From an alpha proteobacterium BAL199 (GTDB lineage Bacteria; Pseudomonadota; Alphaproteobacteria; Thalassobaculales; Thalassobaculaceae), in assembly GCA_000171835.1 (NCBI GenBank), contig ABHC01000005.1:170999-234998 (forward strand): DNA of 64,000 nucleotides. The letters are read 5' to 3'. Under the pieces are notes generated by a model, which ran no database searches, had not been told where the DNA came from, and saw only the letters and a list, made by a program, of their open reading frames with translations. Positions 37,418 through 45,497 of this stretch are shown one piece after another (the first letter of the stretch is position 1; the number at the start of each line of letters is the position of its first letter). A program made the position numbers and the translations under genes.

Positions 37418-38080
37418 CTACTGCCCTCCGGTCAGCGGACCGGCCTCAGCAACCGGGCGCGTCCGGAACACAAACCGCACTGTGTCGGTTTGCCCGGGCT
37501 CAAGGCCTGCAGCCATCAACGATGGCTCGATGCCCGCTCCGACCATCGATTCAACCATATCCGACACCGCGCGAGACCGCGCATCCCGCGACGCCCCTCG
37601 ATCGTCGGCGCTAGCCGAAAACAGAACCTCCAGTTCCAGAACCGAACCGGCTGGCGGCGACGCCAACAACGGCGCCAGACGTTCAGCCAGCGCCCGCCCG
37701 ACTGGCGTGAGTCCCCCAGCTTGGGGTGCATACACCCGCATCGTCGGCGCTTGGACGTAGATCGGATTACCGTGCGGTTCGACCGTCACTCGCGCGATCG
37801 GCAAGACCTGGCTGAAAATCGCGCCGATCTGCGCACGGGTACTTTCCCCTATTACCTGACCAGGATCGCCAGCCAAAACCCCCTCGCCAAGCTGAGCACG
37901 GTACGCTGAGGGAAACGCTCGCTGAACGCTCTCCATCACCCGATTGCTTCGTCCGGGTTCGATCGTCGACAGCGTGTTAAGAAGGATGAAAAACGCCAAC
38001 AGCAGCAAAAACAGGCTGAGGAACAGGGGCTGACTGGCCCCCTTACCGGGTTCCCGCATCGTTGGCCGGGACAAGGACAT
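37418..38080 (-). CDS. MotB-like membrane protein lacking the membrane Asp
   Basis: The 220-residue protein has one N-terminal membrane helix (PLFLSLFLLLLAFFILLNTLS, about 18-38) with the MotB-like AFFILLN ending but no acidic residue in the helix. The periplasmic part (about 40-215) is beta/alpha and vaguely OmpA-like (LELEVLFSASADDRGASRDARSRAVSDM). It lies between cheZ (6 bases) and the Asp-containing MotB-like gene (3 bases), so the three are surely cotranscribed. The missing Asp argues against proton conduction. It may pair with the downstream protein. Confidence 0.72.
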   Translation of the reverse strand: MSLSRPTMREPGKGASQPLFLSLFLLLLAFFILLNTLSTIEPGRSNRVMESVQRAFPSAYRAQLGEGVLAGDPGQVIGESTRAQIGAIFSQVLPIARVTVEPHGNPIYVQAPTMRVYAPQAGGLTPVGRALAERLAPLLASPPAGSVLELEVLFSASADDRGASRDARSRAVSDMVESMVGAGIEPSLMAAGLEPGQTDTVRFVFRTRPVAEAGPLTGGQ

Positions 38081-38086
38081 GCGCGC

Positions 38087-38518
38087 CTAGTCGAGTTTGT
38101 CGAACAGCGCGTCGACCTCCGTCTGGGTCCTGGCTGCACCGGGCAACTGGGGACCATTGAGCAAACCGCTCTCCGAAGCCGACCCGTGATCCTGTTTTTC
38201 CTCTATTTTCGAGGATTTGTCACGTTTTCTTTCGGGTCTGGATTGGCTCGCGGTTTCGCCATCGGTCAAATGGTCAACAGCCTGGCGCACGGCTGACAGA
38301 CGCTGACCGGCTATGTCGCGGACGCTGGAAGCCTCAAAAATGTCGGTCAGCGCAGCTTGAATGCTCGAGGCGTGCTCAACACCAAGCGTCTCCGCCGCCA
38401 CGGCCACCCGTTCGGCGGCTCCCAGGATCCGATCAAACGCTAACTGCAGTTCCGAATCGATGGCTTCGATCTCGGCACGCGCACGCTCGGAGGTGCTGGC
38501 GGCGGTGTCGACCGTCAT
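38087..38518 (-). CDS. cheZ: CheZ-like phosphatase of CheY-P
   Basis: The 143-residue protein is helical and carries DIAGQR (Asp68 and Gln72), which fits the D-x3-Q catalytic pair of CheZ, and a C-terminal QTEVDALFDKLD that resembles the CheY-binding tail of E. coli CheZ. It is shorter than enteric CheZ (about 214). I used the ATG at 38518, which follows GGAG by six bases; an ATG four codons upstream is also in frame. It lies 23 bases downstream of cheY, which strengthens the call. Confidence 0.8.
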   Translation of the reverse strand: MTVDTAASTSERARAEIEAIDSELQLAFDRILGAAERVAVAAETLGVEHASSIQAALTDIFEASSVRDIAGQRLSAVRQAVDHLTDGETASQSRPERKRDKSSKIEEKQDHGSASESGLLNGPQLPGAARTQTEVDALFDKLD

Positions 38519-38541
38519 GACACACTCCATGGCCTCATCAA

Positions 38542-38928
38542 TCAGAAATCGCCAAGCACAGCCGATATCTTAGTCTTCAACGTAGCGGCATTGAACGGTT
38601 TGACAATGTAGTTGTTCACACCGGCTTTCTTGGCCGCGATGACATTCTCGGTTTTGCTTTCGGCAGTCACCATGATGAACGGCGTGCCTCGCAGCTTTTC
38701 GTCCGAGCGAACCTCCTTCAAAAGCTGAAGTCCGGTCATCGGTTCCATGTTCCAGTCGGAGATGACCAGCCCGAAATTGTCACGCCGAAGCTTTTGCAGC
38801 GCGGTCGCCCCGTCCGACGCCTCGTCGACATTGTTGAAACCGATCTGGCGCAGCAGATTGCGGATGATCCGCAACATCGTCTTGTAGTCGTCGACGATTA
38901 GCACCGCCATGTTCTTGTCGACCGTCAT
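38542..38928 (-). CDS. cheY: chemotaxis response regulator CheY
   Basis: The 128-residue protein is a stand-alone receiver domain: acidic pair D13/D14, phospho-Asp58 (LVISDWNMEPMTG), Thr in MVTAES and Lys in IVKPF. It binds FliM to control motor rotation. Its place beside cheZ and downstream of fliM and motE supports CheY rather than a generic receiver. Upstream lies the 3' end of the broken motE and a possible local promoter. Confidence 0.93.
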   Translation of the reverse strand: MTVDKNMAVLIVDDYKTMLRIIRNLLRQIGFNNVDEASDGATALQKLRRDNFGLVISDWNMEPMTGLQLLKEVRSDEKLRGTPFIMVTAESKTENVIAAKKAGVNNYIVKPFNAATLKTKISAVLGDF

Positions 38929-39007
38929 TGGCGAAATCCTCCATCGAGCCTGTCAGCGAGGATTGCCCCATCCTCGTCCGTATTCTTCACAACGCTACGC
39001 GACGCCG

Positions 39008-39024
39008 GTTAACTGCAGGTAAAC
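39008..39024. promoter_or_regulatory. CtrA-like box between motE and cheY
   Basis: TTAA-CTGCAGG-TAAA (39009-39023) differs by one base from the alphaproteobacterial CtrA consensus TTAA-N7-TTAA. It is about 80 bases upstream of the cheY start. A single near match in a short interval is weak evidence. Confidence 0.3.
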
Positions 39025-39036
39025 AGCGTACGCGCG

Positions 39037-39168
39037 TCAATTCAGGTCAGGCATTTTCTTACGCTCGGCGATCCGCAGGGTAATTTCCTTGGCCCTGAGC
39101 GGATCCATGTCGGCCAGAACGGGAGCCGTCTTCGACGCCTTCATCCGCTCAAACACCTCAAGAAGTAC
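39037..39168 (-). pseudogene. motE: motE 3' fragment, cut off by the ISL3 element
   Basis: Read on the minus strand this encodes the end of MotE, VLLEVFERMKASKTAPVLADM, then DPLRAKEITLRIAERKKMPDLN and stop. Joined to the fragment at 40664-41403 with one copy of the 8-bp duplication AGAAGTAC removed, it gives a continuous 287-codon frame. It has no start of its own and is separated from the rest by 1495 bp. Confidence 0.85.
39161..39168. repeat. ISL3 target-site duplication, left copy
   Basis: AGAAGTAC directly abuts the left end GCCTCTTTTGAAATC of the element. The same eight bases follow the right end at 40664-40671. Eight bases is the usual ISL3 duplication length. Confidence 0.9.
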
Positions 39169-39286
39169 GCCTCTTTTGAAATCCGAGTGGGTAGCGGCTG
39201 TCGAGCTGGGGCCTGACGACGGGCCTGCATCGATCCCTTTGTTCGACCGGCGAGACCATCCCTTCGTCCCGACCTGCCTTCTGCGG

Positions 39287-39373
39287 GGCCAGGCGGGGAT
39301 CGGCGGTCAAGGATGGCCGGAGGCCACCGCGCAGCGGCGCGAAGCGTCCTTGATGGCCGATCCCCGCCTGGCC
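39287..39373. repeat. long inverted repeat in the ISL3 leader
   Basis: GGCCAGGCGGGGATCGGC (39287-39304) pairs perfectly over 18 bp with GCCGATCCCCGCCTGGCC (39356-39373). The stem continues inward as TCAAGGA/TCCTTGA after a two-base mismatch. It lies between the left terminal repeat and the transposase start. Confidence 0.8.
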
Positions 39374-39413
39374 ATGCTGGGTGCAGGTGGGGCTCTGGAG
39401 GCGAGTGCGGGGC

Positions 39414-40640
39414 ATGCAGAACCAACTCTTCGAGGTGGCCTTGGGCATTGCCGAGCCGTGGTACGTCAACGGCGTCGACTTCGACGCGGCCGAGAAGACC
39501 CTGACGATCGGTGTCGATTTCGTCGCCGGGACACGGTTTCCGGCGGCCGGCGTGGCAGGCGTGCATCCGGTCCACGACACCCAGATCAAGCGCCTGCGGC
39601 ATCTGAACTTCTTCCAGCACGAATGCTTCCTGGAGGTCAGAACGCCTCGCGTGAAGCTGCCCGACGGGCGGGTCGTGCAGGTCGAGCCCGAGTGGTTCGG
39701 CAAGCTCGCCGGCTTCACCCTGCTGTTCGAGGCGCTGGTGCTGGCCATGGCCCGGCAGATGACCTTTGCCGCCGTGGCCAAGCTGGTCGGCCTGTCCTGG
39801 CATCGCGTCCATGCGATCTGTTCGCGCTATGTCGATCTCGCCCTGGCCGAGGCCGATCTGTCGACGGTGACGGCGGTGGCGATCGACGAGACCTCCTGCC
39901 GGCGCGGCCACAACTACCTGACCATCGCCGCCGATATGGATGAGCGCAAGGTGGTGTTCGTCACCGAAGGCAAGGACGCCAAAACCATCACCCACTTCGC
40001 CGAATACCTGGCCGAGCACAAAGCCATGCCCGAGCAGGTCCGCTCGGTGAGCATCGACATGTCGCCGGCCTTCATCAAGGGCGTGGCCAGGCAGTTGCCC
40101 AACGCGCGCATCACCTTCGACAAATTCCACGTCGTCGCCCATGCGTCCGCCGCCGTCGATCAGACCAGGCGCATCGAGCAGCGAACCGATCCGAGCCTCA
40201 AGGGGCTGCGCTGGAAGCTGCTCAAAGACCGCGACCGGCTGACTGACGAGGGCCGGGCCGACCTTGACGCGTTGATCGCTCAGGTCGCCACCAAACGCAC
40301 GCCGCGCGCCTGGCTCTACCGTGAGAATTTGCGCGACATCCTCGAGCGCAAGCAGATCAACGTCGTCTCCGCCATGCTCAAGCAGTGGTGCACCAACGTC
40401 CTGCGTTCCAAGGTCGAGCCGATGAAAGACGTCGCCAGGATGATCCGTAGGCACTTCGACGGCATCGTCGCCTGGACCCAGACCCGCCAGACCAACGGCT
40501 TCATCGAGGCGCTCAATGGCCTGTTTCAGGCCGCCAAACGCAAGGCCCGCGGCTACACCCGGTTCGCCACCATGCGCACCGTACTCTTCCTCATCGCCGG
40601 AAAACTCGACTTCACCCGGATCAACCCGCAGGCCGCATAG
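39414..40640 (+). CDS. ISL3-family transposase
   Basis: The 408-residue DDE transposase has Asp158 (VAIDETSCRRGH), Asp215 (SVSIDMSPAF) and Glu365 (NGFIEALNG). I used the ATG at 39414, since QNQLFEVALGIAEPWYV is the family N-terminus; an ATG at 39381 is in frame. The CPxCG-type zinc-finger cysteines usual in ISL3 proteins are replaced (RFPAAGVAGVHPVHDT and KLPDGRVVQVEP). The frame is intact, so the element may be active. Confidence 0.92.
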   Translation: MQNQLFEVALGIAEPWYVNGVDFDAAEKTLTIGVDFVAGTRFPAAGVAGVHPVHDTQIKRLRHLNFFQHECFLEVRTPRVKLPDGRVVQVEPEWFGKLAGFTLLFEALVLAMARQMTFAAVAKLVGLSWHRVHAICSRYVDLALAEADLSTVTAVAIDETSCRRGHNYLTIAADMDERKVVFVTEGKDAKTITHFAEYLAEHKAMPEQVRSVSIDMSPAFIKGVARQLPNARITFDKFHVVAHASAAVDQTRRIEQRTDPSLKGLRWKLLKDRDRLTDEGRADLDALIAQVATKRTPRAWLYRENLRDILERKQINVVSAMLKQWCTNVLRSKVEPMKDVARMIRRHFDGIVAWTQTRQTNGFIEALNGLFQAAKRKARGYTRFATMRTVLFLIAGKLDFTRINPQAA

Positions 40641-41403
40641 CCCACTCGAAATTCAAAAGAGCCAGAAGTACGTCTATATCAAGCTCGTTGAAGATTCTAG
40701 CTGCGTCCTTGGGCTTCATGGTCTCGTAGATCTTCACCAAACCGGCGATCTGCTGCTCTTCCTGCTCATCGTATTTCTTGATCAACCCTTCGATCTCGAC
40801 CTTCACGGCCTTCAACTCGCCGATCTTGGATTCGATCCGATGCTCCGCCGCCGCCAGCAGCCCTTCGCGCTGCTCGATGGCCCGTTCACGGGCGTCGAGT
40901 TCCTTGCGGCGCTCAGAAAGGCTCTGCAGCAGCTCGATCTGCGATTTTCCGAGGGCGAACGGGTCAACCCGGCCATCGCTGGAGGTGGCTGTCGGCTTTT
41001 GCGCTGCACTTCCTTCAGACGCGGCAAGTTGGACACCCGCAGCCGCCTTCCCCGCTCCCGCCGCCGCCGGAGCACCGACCGAGACGGCCATCTTCACGGT
41101 GAAAACCGAGGGAACCTCTGCGCGGTGCTCCCAGACCGTGCCGACTTTCACCGACAACACGAGCGCGGCCGCCAGGACCGTCAACGGCAGCAATCGCGGG
41201 ACAAACCGACTACGCCGGTCCGACCGCTTCGGCGTTGCGGCCGCCGACGCTCGTTTCGCCGCCTGACCGCGCGCCATGCGCGCCGCATTCGGCGCGGCGG
41301 CAGCGATAGGGTCCGGCGAAGCCACGGCTGGCCCTCCCGGACGATCTGTTCCCGCGGCGTCACCGGCCTTCGGTGCGGGCCGTCCTCGGCGGTCATATGT
41401 CAT
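40621..41403 (-). CDS. motE: MotE-like stator chaperone, truncated by the ISL3 element
   Basis: The first 740 bases encode the N-terminal part of MotE (MgtE-N-like family): a basic, Ala/Pro-rich N-terminus, a membrane helix (about 70-90), a long coiled coil (KSQIELLQSLSERRKELDAREQ-like, about 150-220) and the start of the helical module (VKIYETMKPKDAARIFNELDIDVLL). After the junction at 40663/40664 the frame reads 14 foreign residues from the IS and stops at 40621. The last 41 native residues are missing. MotE in alphaproteobacteria assists MotC or stator assembly. It follows the DUF6468 gene without a gap. Confidence 0.82.
   Translation of the reverse strand: MTYDRRGRPAPKAGDAAGTDRPGGPAVASPDPIAAAAPNAARMARGQAAKRASAAATPKRSDRRSRFVPRLLPLTVLAAALVLSVKVGTVWEHRAEVPSVFTVKMAVSVGAPAAAGAGKAAAGVQLAASEGSAAQKPTATSSDGRVDPFALGKSQIELLQSLSERRKELDARERAIEQREGLLAAAEHRIESKIGELKAVKVEIEGLIKKYDEQEEQQIAGLVKIYETMKPKDAARIFNELDIDVLLALLNFEWAMRPAG
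40664..40671. repeat. ISL3 target-site duplication, right copy
   Basis: AGAAGTAC directly follows the right end of the ISL3 element, ...CAAAAGAGCC, and repeats 39161-39168. Confidence 0.9.
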
Positions 41404-41404
41404 G

Positions 41405-41896
41405 TCAGCGTGCGTTCCTCAATGCGTCCATCAGGTCACGTTCGGCCTGCGACCGCACGTCATCCAGTTCCTCGTCGCCTCGGCGATCGCCACCGTTTGA
41501 CGAACGCTCGGCCGAAGTCTTCCCGGTTCTCGCTGCCGGTCGAGGGCGCGGCGCCGCCGGTGCCGCGGCATTGGTTCCGGCGCCAGACAATCCGCTGGCA
41601 ACACGCTCACCGGCCGCATCGGCGCGCTGAACCAGAAACGACAACTCGTCACGCAACGCCTGGGCCCGTGTCATCGGATCATCAAGGGTCGCCCGGGCCT
41701 GCTCGGCCGTCTGCCGGATGCCCTTCAAGCTCGCCTCGGCACGCCGCGTCGCCTCGTTCATTCGGTCGACCACGGTGTCGACGGCTTCCCGATCCGCGCG
41801 CAGCGAGGTCAGGCGACGTTGCAGCAACGCAACGTCGATGATGGTGGCGAGCAACAGCACGATCAGCAGCAGGTCGAGTGCCAGCTCATAGTTCAT
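41405..41896 (-). CDS. DUF6468 family protein, flagellar operon
   Basis: The 163-residue protein has one N-terminal membrane helix (ALDLLLIVLLLATIIDVALL), a coiled-coil middle (LRADREAVDTVVDRMNEATRRAEASLKGIR) and a disordered Pro/Arg-rich end. The layout and its place between fliM and motE match the alphaproteobacterial DUF6468 family, whose role is unknown. It follows fliM by 15 bases and abuts motE. Confidence 0.78.
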   Translation of the reverse strand: MNYELALDLLLIVLLLATIIDVALLQRRLTSLRADREAVDTVVDRMNEATRRAEASLKGIRQTAEQARATLDDPMTRAQALRDELSFLVQRADAAGERVASGLSGAGTNAAAPAAPRPRPAARTGKTSAERSSNGGDRRGDEELDDVRSQAERDLMDALRNAR

Positions 41897-41911
41897 CCGG
41901 CGGCCTCTCCG

Positions 41912-42937
41912 TTACATCTTGCGCAATCGGTTGCTGATGCGCACCGCGATGCTGCCATTCTTCCGGCCCATCTTGCCGCTGAACAGAGACACGTTCCCGC
42001 ATCGCATATCGATCGTCGAATTCGGCATGGCGTTCAGCAGGATCCGGCTGCCCGGTTTCAGGTTCAGCACGTCGTGCAACGGCATCACGATCTCATCCAG
42101 CACCGCGTCCAACTCGACATCGGTATTCCACAGTTCGTTGGCCAAGTGCGTTTCCCAGATCGAGTCACGACCGAACTTCTCGCCCATGAACATCTGCAGG
42201 AGCAGTTCGCGCACCGGCTCGAGGGTGGCGTAAGGCAGCATCAACTCCAGGCGGCCGCCGCGGTCTTCCATGTCGATGCGCAACCGCGCCAGAACTGCAG
42301 CGTTGGCCGGTCGGGCAATGGTCGCAAAGCGCGGGTTGGTCTCAAGCCGGTCGAACCGGAAGGTCACCGGGCTCAGCGGATCAAAGGCGGCCGACAGATC
42401 GCTCAGCACGACCGTCACCATGCGCTCCACCAGGTTGCGCTCGATCGTGGTGTAGGGTCGGCCCTCAATGCGCATGGCAGCCGTGCCGCGCCGTCCGCCC
42501 AGCAACACGTCGACGATCGAGTAGATCAGCGCCGAATCGACAACCAGAAGGCCGAAATTGTCCCATTCCTCGGCCTTGAACACAGACAGCATCGCCGGCA
42601 ACGGAATCGAATTCAGGTAATCGCCAAACCGGATCGAGGTGATGTTGTCGAGCGACACCTCGACGTTGTCCGAGGTGAAGTTGCGCAAGCTGGTCGACAT
42701 CATGCGAACCAGCCGGTCGAACACCACCTCAAGCATCGGTAGGCGTTCGTATGAAACCAGCGCCGAGTTGACAATTGCGTGGATGCCCGAGGTATCGCCG
42801 TCGCCGTCACCGGCCTCGTCGAACCCAAGAAGGCTGTCGATCTCATCCTGATTTAGAACCCGGGCGGCGCCGACTTCCTCGCCGTCGTCATCCGACATCG
42901 ACTCCCATTCGGCCGCAAGATCGTCATTGGTCGCCAT
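41912..42937 (-). CDS. fliM: flagellar motor switch protein FliM
   Basis: The 341-residue protein has an N-terminal LNQDEIDSLLGF motif (about 27-38), the binding site for CheY-P, a CheC-like middle domain and a C-terminal SpoA domain (IVMPLHDVLNLKPGSRILLNA). It forms the C ring with FliG and FliN, which are not in the window. It follows fliL by 10 bases. Confidence 0.96.
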   Translation of the reverse strand: MATNDDLAAEWESMSDDDGEEVGAARVLNQDEIDSLLGFDEAGDGDGDTSGIHAIVNSALVSYERLPMLEVVFDRLVRMMSTSLRNFTSDNVEVSLDNITSIRFGDYLNSIPLPAMLSVFKAEEWDNFGLLVVDSALIYSIVDVLLGGRRGTAAMRIEGRPYTTIERNLVERMVTVVLSDLSAAFDPLSPVTFRFDRLETNPRFATIARPANAAVLARLRIDMEDRGGRLELMLPYATLEPVRELLLQMFMGEKFGRDSIWETHLANELWNTDVELDAVLDEIVMPLHDVLNLKPGSRILLNAMPNSTIDMRCGNVSLFSGKMGRKNGSIAVRISNRLRKM

Positions 42938-42947
42938 GTCTGCCGCC

Positions 42948-43475
42948 TTACTGAACCAGCATTTCCTTGAACAGAACGTCTCGTACCTTGATCGGCCGCG
43001 CGGCGATGTTCACCCGGCGCAGCAACTCCTCGCGCAACCGGTACATCCCCGCCGATCCATTCAGATCATCGACACGCAGTTCCCGAAGGTAGACCTGGAA
43101 GTTATCGAAGATCCTCGGCAGGACCTCGTTGATCCGATCAACGTCCTGCGGACCCTCAAGTTCCAGCGCGATCTTGATCTTCAGGAACGTCGACTTCCGT
43201 CCGTTGGTGTTCAGGTTCACGATCAGATCGGGAACCTCGAAGAAGAACGCCCGCTGCTGCACAGGCGCAACCGGCGCCGGTGCATGACCTTCCTCCTCCG
43301 TCGGAGGCGGCGGAGGGCTGCTGAACAATCCAAGCATGAACGCCGCGCCGACACCGCCGCCGACGAGCACAAGCAGAAGAATCGCTGCGAAGACGATCAG
43401 GCGCTTGCCGCTGAGCTTCTTCTTGTTCGGTTCCCCGCCAACATCATCGATGTCGTCGAGTGCTTCGTCAGCCAT
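42948..43475 (-). CDS. fliL: flagellar basal body-associated protein FliL
   Basis: The 175-residue protein has a cytoplasmic N-terminus, one membrane helix (about 25-47, LIVFAAILLLVLVGGGVGAAFML) and a periplasmic FliL domain (FEVPDLIVNLNTNGRKSTFLKIKIALELEGP ends in the MLVQ tail). FliL surrounds and stabilises stator units. It heads the long minus-strand motor operon, behind a sigma-54 site at 43533-43548. Confidence 0.94.
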   Translation of the reverse strand: MADEALDDIDDVGGEPNKKKLSGKRLIVFAAILLLVLVGGGVGAAFMLGLFSSPPPPPTEEEGHAPAPVAPVQQRAFFFEVPDLIVNLNTNGRKSTFLKIKIALELEGPQDVDRINEVLPRIFDNFQVYLRELRVDDLNGSAGMYRLREELLRRVNIAARPIKVRDVLFKEMLVQ

Positions 43476-43532
43476 TCCAGTCTCCGTTCACTCCGAGGCG
43501 CGGATGCGATGCCGCGCCGCCGGGTCACCTCA

Positions 43533-43548
43533 TGCAAGGCGAGTGCCG
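43533..43548 (-). promoter_or_regulatory. sigma-54 promoter before fliL
   Basis: On the minus strand TCGGCACTCGCCTTGCA has GG and GC exactly 10 bases apart. The fliL start is about 58 bases downstream. Confidence 0.75.
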
Positions 43549-43752
43549 ACTCGGTGAATCTTACCGGATCGCCGGCCGAACCGAAAGCACGCCACGCCAA
43601 GACGCGCTGGGACACCTTTCACCGATAAATCCAAACCGGCCGCACCTCCCTTATGTCGAGGATATTGGTTGCCCGGAATTTCCTGCCGGGCAGTTGTCGC
43701 CGGATCCGCCGAGACCTCCACCGGACACGCACGGCGCTGTTCACCGCTACTT

Positions 43753-43768
43753 GGCACGCAGTCTGCAT
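43753..43768 (+). promoter_or_regulatory. sigma-54 promoter before flgF
   Basis: TGGCACGCAGTCTGCA has the -24 GG (43754-43755) and -12 GC (43766-43767) with 10 bases between. The flgF start is 58 bases downstream. Confidence 0.8.
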
Positions 43769-43826
43769 TGCCTTTCACGAACACCGTTGGCCATCAACAA
43801 ATGCATACGAGAGTACGGAGCGAGCC

Positions 43827-44549
43827 ATGGATAACCCGGTCTATATCGCCCTTTCCCGACAGACTGCTCTGCGCCGGCAGATGTCGGTCGTCGCGAACAA
43901 CGTCGCGAACGCCAATACCACGGCGTTCAAACGGGAAGTGATGATCTATCAGACCTACGCGCAGAAGGCTCCGTTCACGCAGACGATGGATTTCGTGATC
44001 GACCAGGGCACGGCAACCGATCAGCACCAGGGCAACCTCAAGGTCACCCATAACACCTTCGACATGGGGATCAACGGCCCGGGCTACTTCCAGGTCGATG
44101 ACGGCAGCGGTACGAAGTACACGCGCAACGGCACCTTCACGCTCGATCAGCAGAATCGGCTGGTTACCCAGGACGGCAACCCGATCCTGGACACCCAGGG
44201 CAATCCCATCCTGATCCCGAGCGGCGGAAGCGACCTGACGGTGAGCAAGGATGGGGTCATCCGGCTCGGCGATCAGCTGATCGGCCGCCTGGGCATTGTC
44301 GAGTTTGCCGACAATCGCATCCTGCAGAAGGTCCGCGACAGTCTGTTCGAAACCGACCAGGTTCCAGAGCCGGCGCAGGAAAGCGAAGTCATGCAGGGCA
44401 TGATCGAGACGTCCAATGTCAACGCCATCACCGAGATGACGTCGATGATCGATGTCCACCGGGCGTACGAGGCCGCGAAGACCCTGCTCGACCGCGAAGA
44501 CAAGCGACAGGACACCATCATTCAACGGCTGGCTCGCCCGGTGCACTGA
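43827..44549 (+). CDS. flgF: flagellar proximal rod protein FlgF
   Basis: The 240-residue protein opens DNPVYIALSRQTALRRQMSVVANNVANANTTAFK, the rod/hook signature, and ends with ITEMTSMIDVHRAYEAAKTLL. I used the ATG at 43827 with GGAG upstream; the longer frame from 43653 runs through the promoter. It sits 122 bases before flgG, which has its own promoter. Confidence 0.95.
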   Translation: MDNPVYIALSRQTALRRQMSVVANNVANANTTAFKREVMIYQTYAQKAPFTQTMDFVIDQGTATDQHQGNLKVTHNTFDMGINGPGYFQVDDGSGTKYTRNGTFTLDQQNRLVTQDGNPILDTQGNPILIPSGGSDLTVSKDGVIRLGDQLIGRLGIVEFADNRILQKVRDSLFETDQVPEPAQESEVMQGMIETSNVNAITEMTSMIDVHRAYEAAKTLLDREDKRQDTIIQRLARPVH

Positions 44550-44556
44550 CCACGGT

Positions 44557-44572
44557 TGGCACGGCACGTGCA
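44557..44572 (+). promoter_or_regulatory. sigma-54 promoter before flgG
   Basis: TGGCACGGCACGTGCA has GG (44558-44559) and GC (44570-44571) 10 bases apart, about 100 bases before flgG. It would drive flgG-flgA-flgH. Confidence 0.78.
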
Positions 44573-44671
44573 TTGAATTCAGGCGAGTAGTCCCGACCAG
44601 GGATCGGCCAGGGCCACGGCCCGGCACGGAATACGGATACAGGCGCGCAGCGCCGGTGAAGGGAGATCACG

Positions 44672-45457
44672 ATGCAGTCCTTGAACATCGCCTCGACAGG
44701 CATGGCTGCCCAGCAGTTCAACGTCGAGGTCATCTCGAACAACATCGCGAACATGAACACCACCGGCTACAAGCGGCAGCGCGCCGAGTTCCAGGATCTG
44801 CTCTATCAGGACCTGCGCCGCGTCGGCACCAACTCCTCCGACGCCGGGACCATTGTCCCATCCGGCATCCAGATCGGCGTCGGCGTGAAGACCGCTGCCA
44901 CATACCGGATTAACGAGCAGGGTGCGCTCACTCTGACCGACAACAAATTCGACCTCGCGATCCTCGGCCAGGGGTACTTCCAGGTCGAGTTGCCGAACGG
45001 CGAAACCGCTTATACTCGCGCCGGCTCATTCCAGACCAACCAGGACGGTACCCTCGTCACGCCGGACGGCTACACCGTTCAGCCAGGGATCACGATCCCG
45101 TCCGATACTCTCTCCGTAACGATCAACGAATCGGGCCAGGTCTTTGCCCAGATCGACGGACAGGTACAGGAACAGAACGTCGGCCAGTTGCAACTCGCGA
45201 TCTTCCAGAACGACGCTGGCCTTGAGAACATCGGGCAGAACCTGTTGCTGGAGACGTCCGCTTCGGGCGCCGCCACCACGGGCGTGCCGGGTGCTACCGG
45301 CTTCGGGAAGCTGCAACAGGGCTTCGTGGAGGCATCGAACGTCGATCCTGTGCACGAAATCACCAACCTGATCACCGCGCAGCGCGCCTACGAACTGAAC
45401 TCGAAGATCATCGAGACGTCCGACCAGATGATGTCGACGGTCAACAACGTCCGGTGA
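44672..45457 (+). CDS. flgG: flagellar distal rod protein FlgG
   Basis: The 261-residue protein has the N-terminal NVEVISNNIANMNTTGYKRQRAEFQDLLYQ-type rod signature and the C-terminal VDPVHEITNLITAQRAYELNSKIIETSDQM. Length is the standard one for FlgG. A GGGAG site precedes the ATG. It starts an operon with flgA and flgH. Confidence 0.97.
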   Translation: MQSLNIASTGMAAQQFNVEVISNNIANMNTTGYKRQRAEFQDLLYQDLRRVGTNSSDAGTIVPSGIQIGVGVKTAATYRINEQGALTLTDNKFDLAILGQGYFQVELPNGETAYTRAGSFQTNQDGTLVTPDGYTVQPGITIPSDTLSVTINESGQVFAQIDGQVQEQNVGQLQLAIFQNDAGLENIGQNLLLETSASGAATTGVPGATGFGKLQQGFVEASNVDPVHEITNLITAQRAYELNSKIIETSDQMMSTVNNVR

Positions 45458-45497
45458 GGTCGGCTGACGCCGCCTCTTCGAACCAGGGAGACACCCG

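Larger units (their letters stand above)
39169..40663 (+). mobile_element. ISL3-family insertion sequence inside motE
   Basis: The 1495-bp element has imperfect terminal inverted repeats: GCCTCTTTTGAAATCCGAGT at the left and GGCTCTTTTGAATTTCGAGT as the complement of the right end. It is flanked by an 8-bp duplication. One transposase gene fills positions 39414-40640. About 245 bases before it contain a strong long hairpin (39287-39373). The insertion interrupts motE, and because the transposase runs opposite to the flagellar transcript it is likely polar on cheY, cheZ and the genes behind them. Confidence 0.93.
43476..43826. other. divergent promoter region between fliL and flgF
   Basis: No protein gene is supported in these 351 bases. 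It holds one sigma-54 type promoter in each direction (43533-43548 minus, 43753-43768 plus) and otherwise unremarkable sequence in which an enhancer-binding protein site may sit. Confidence 0.75.
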
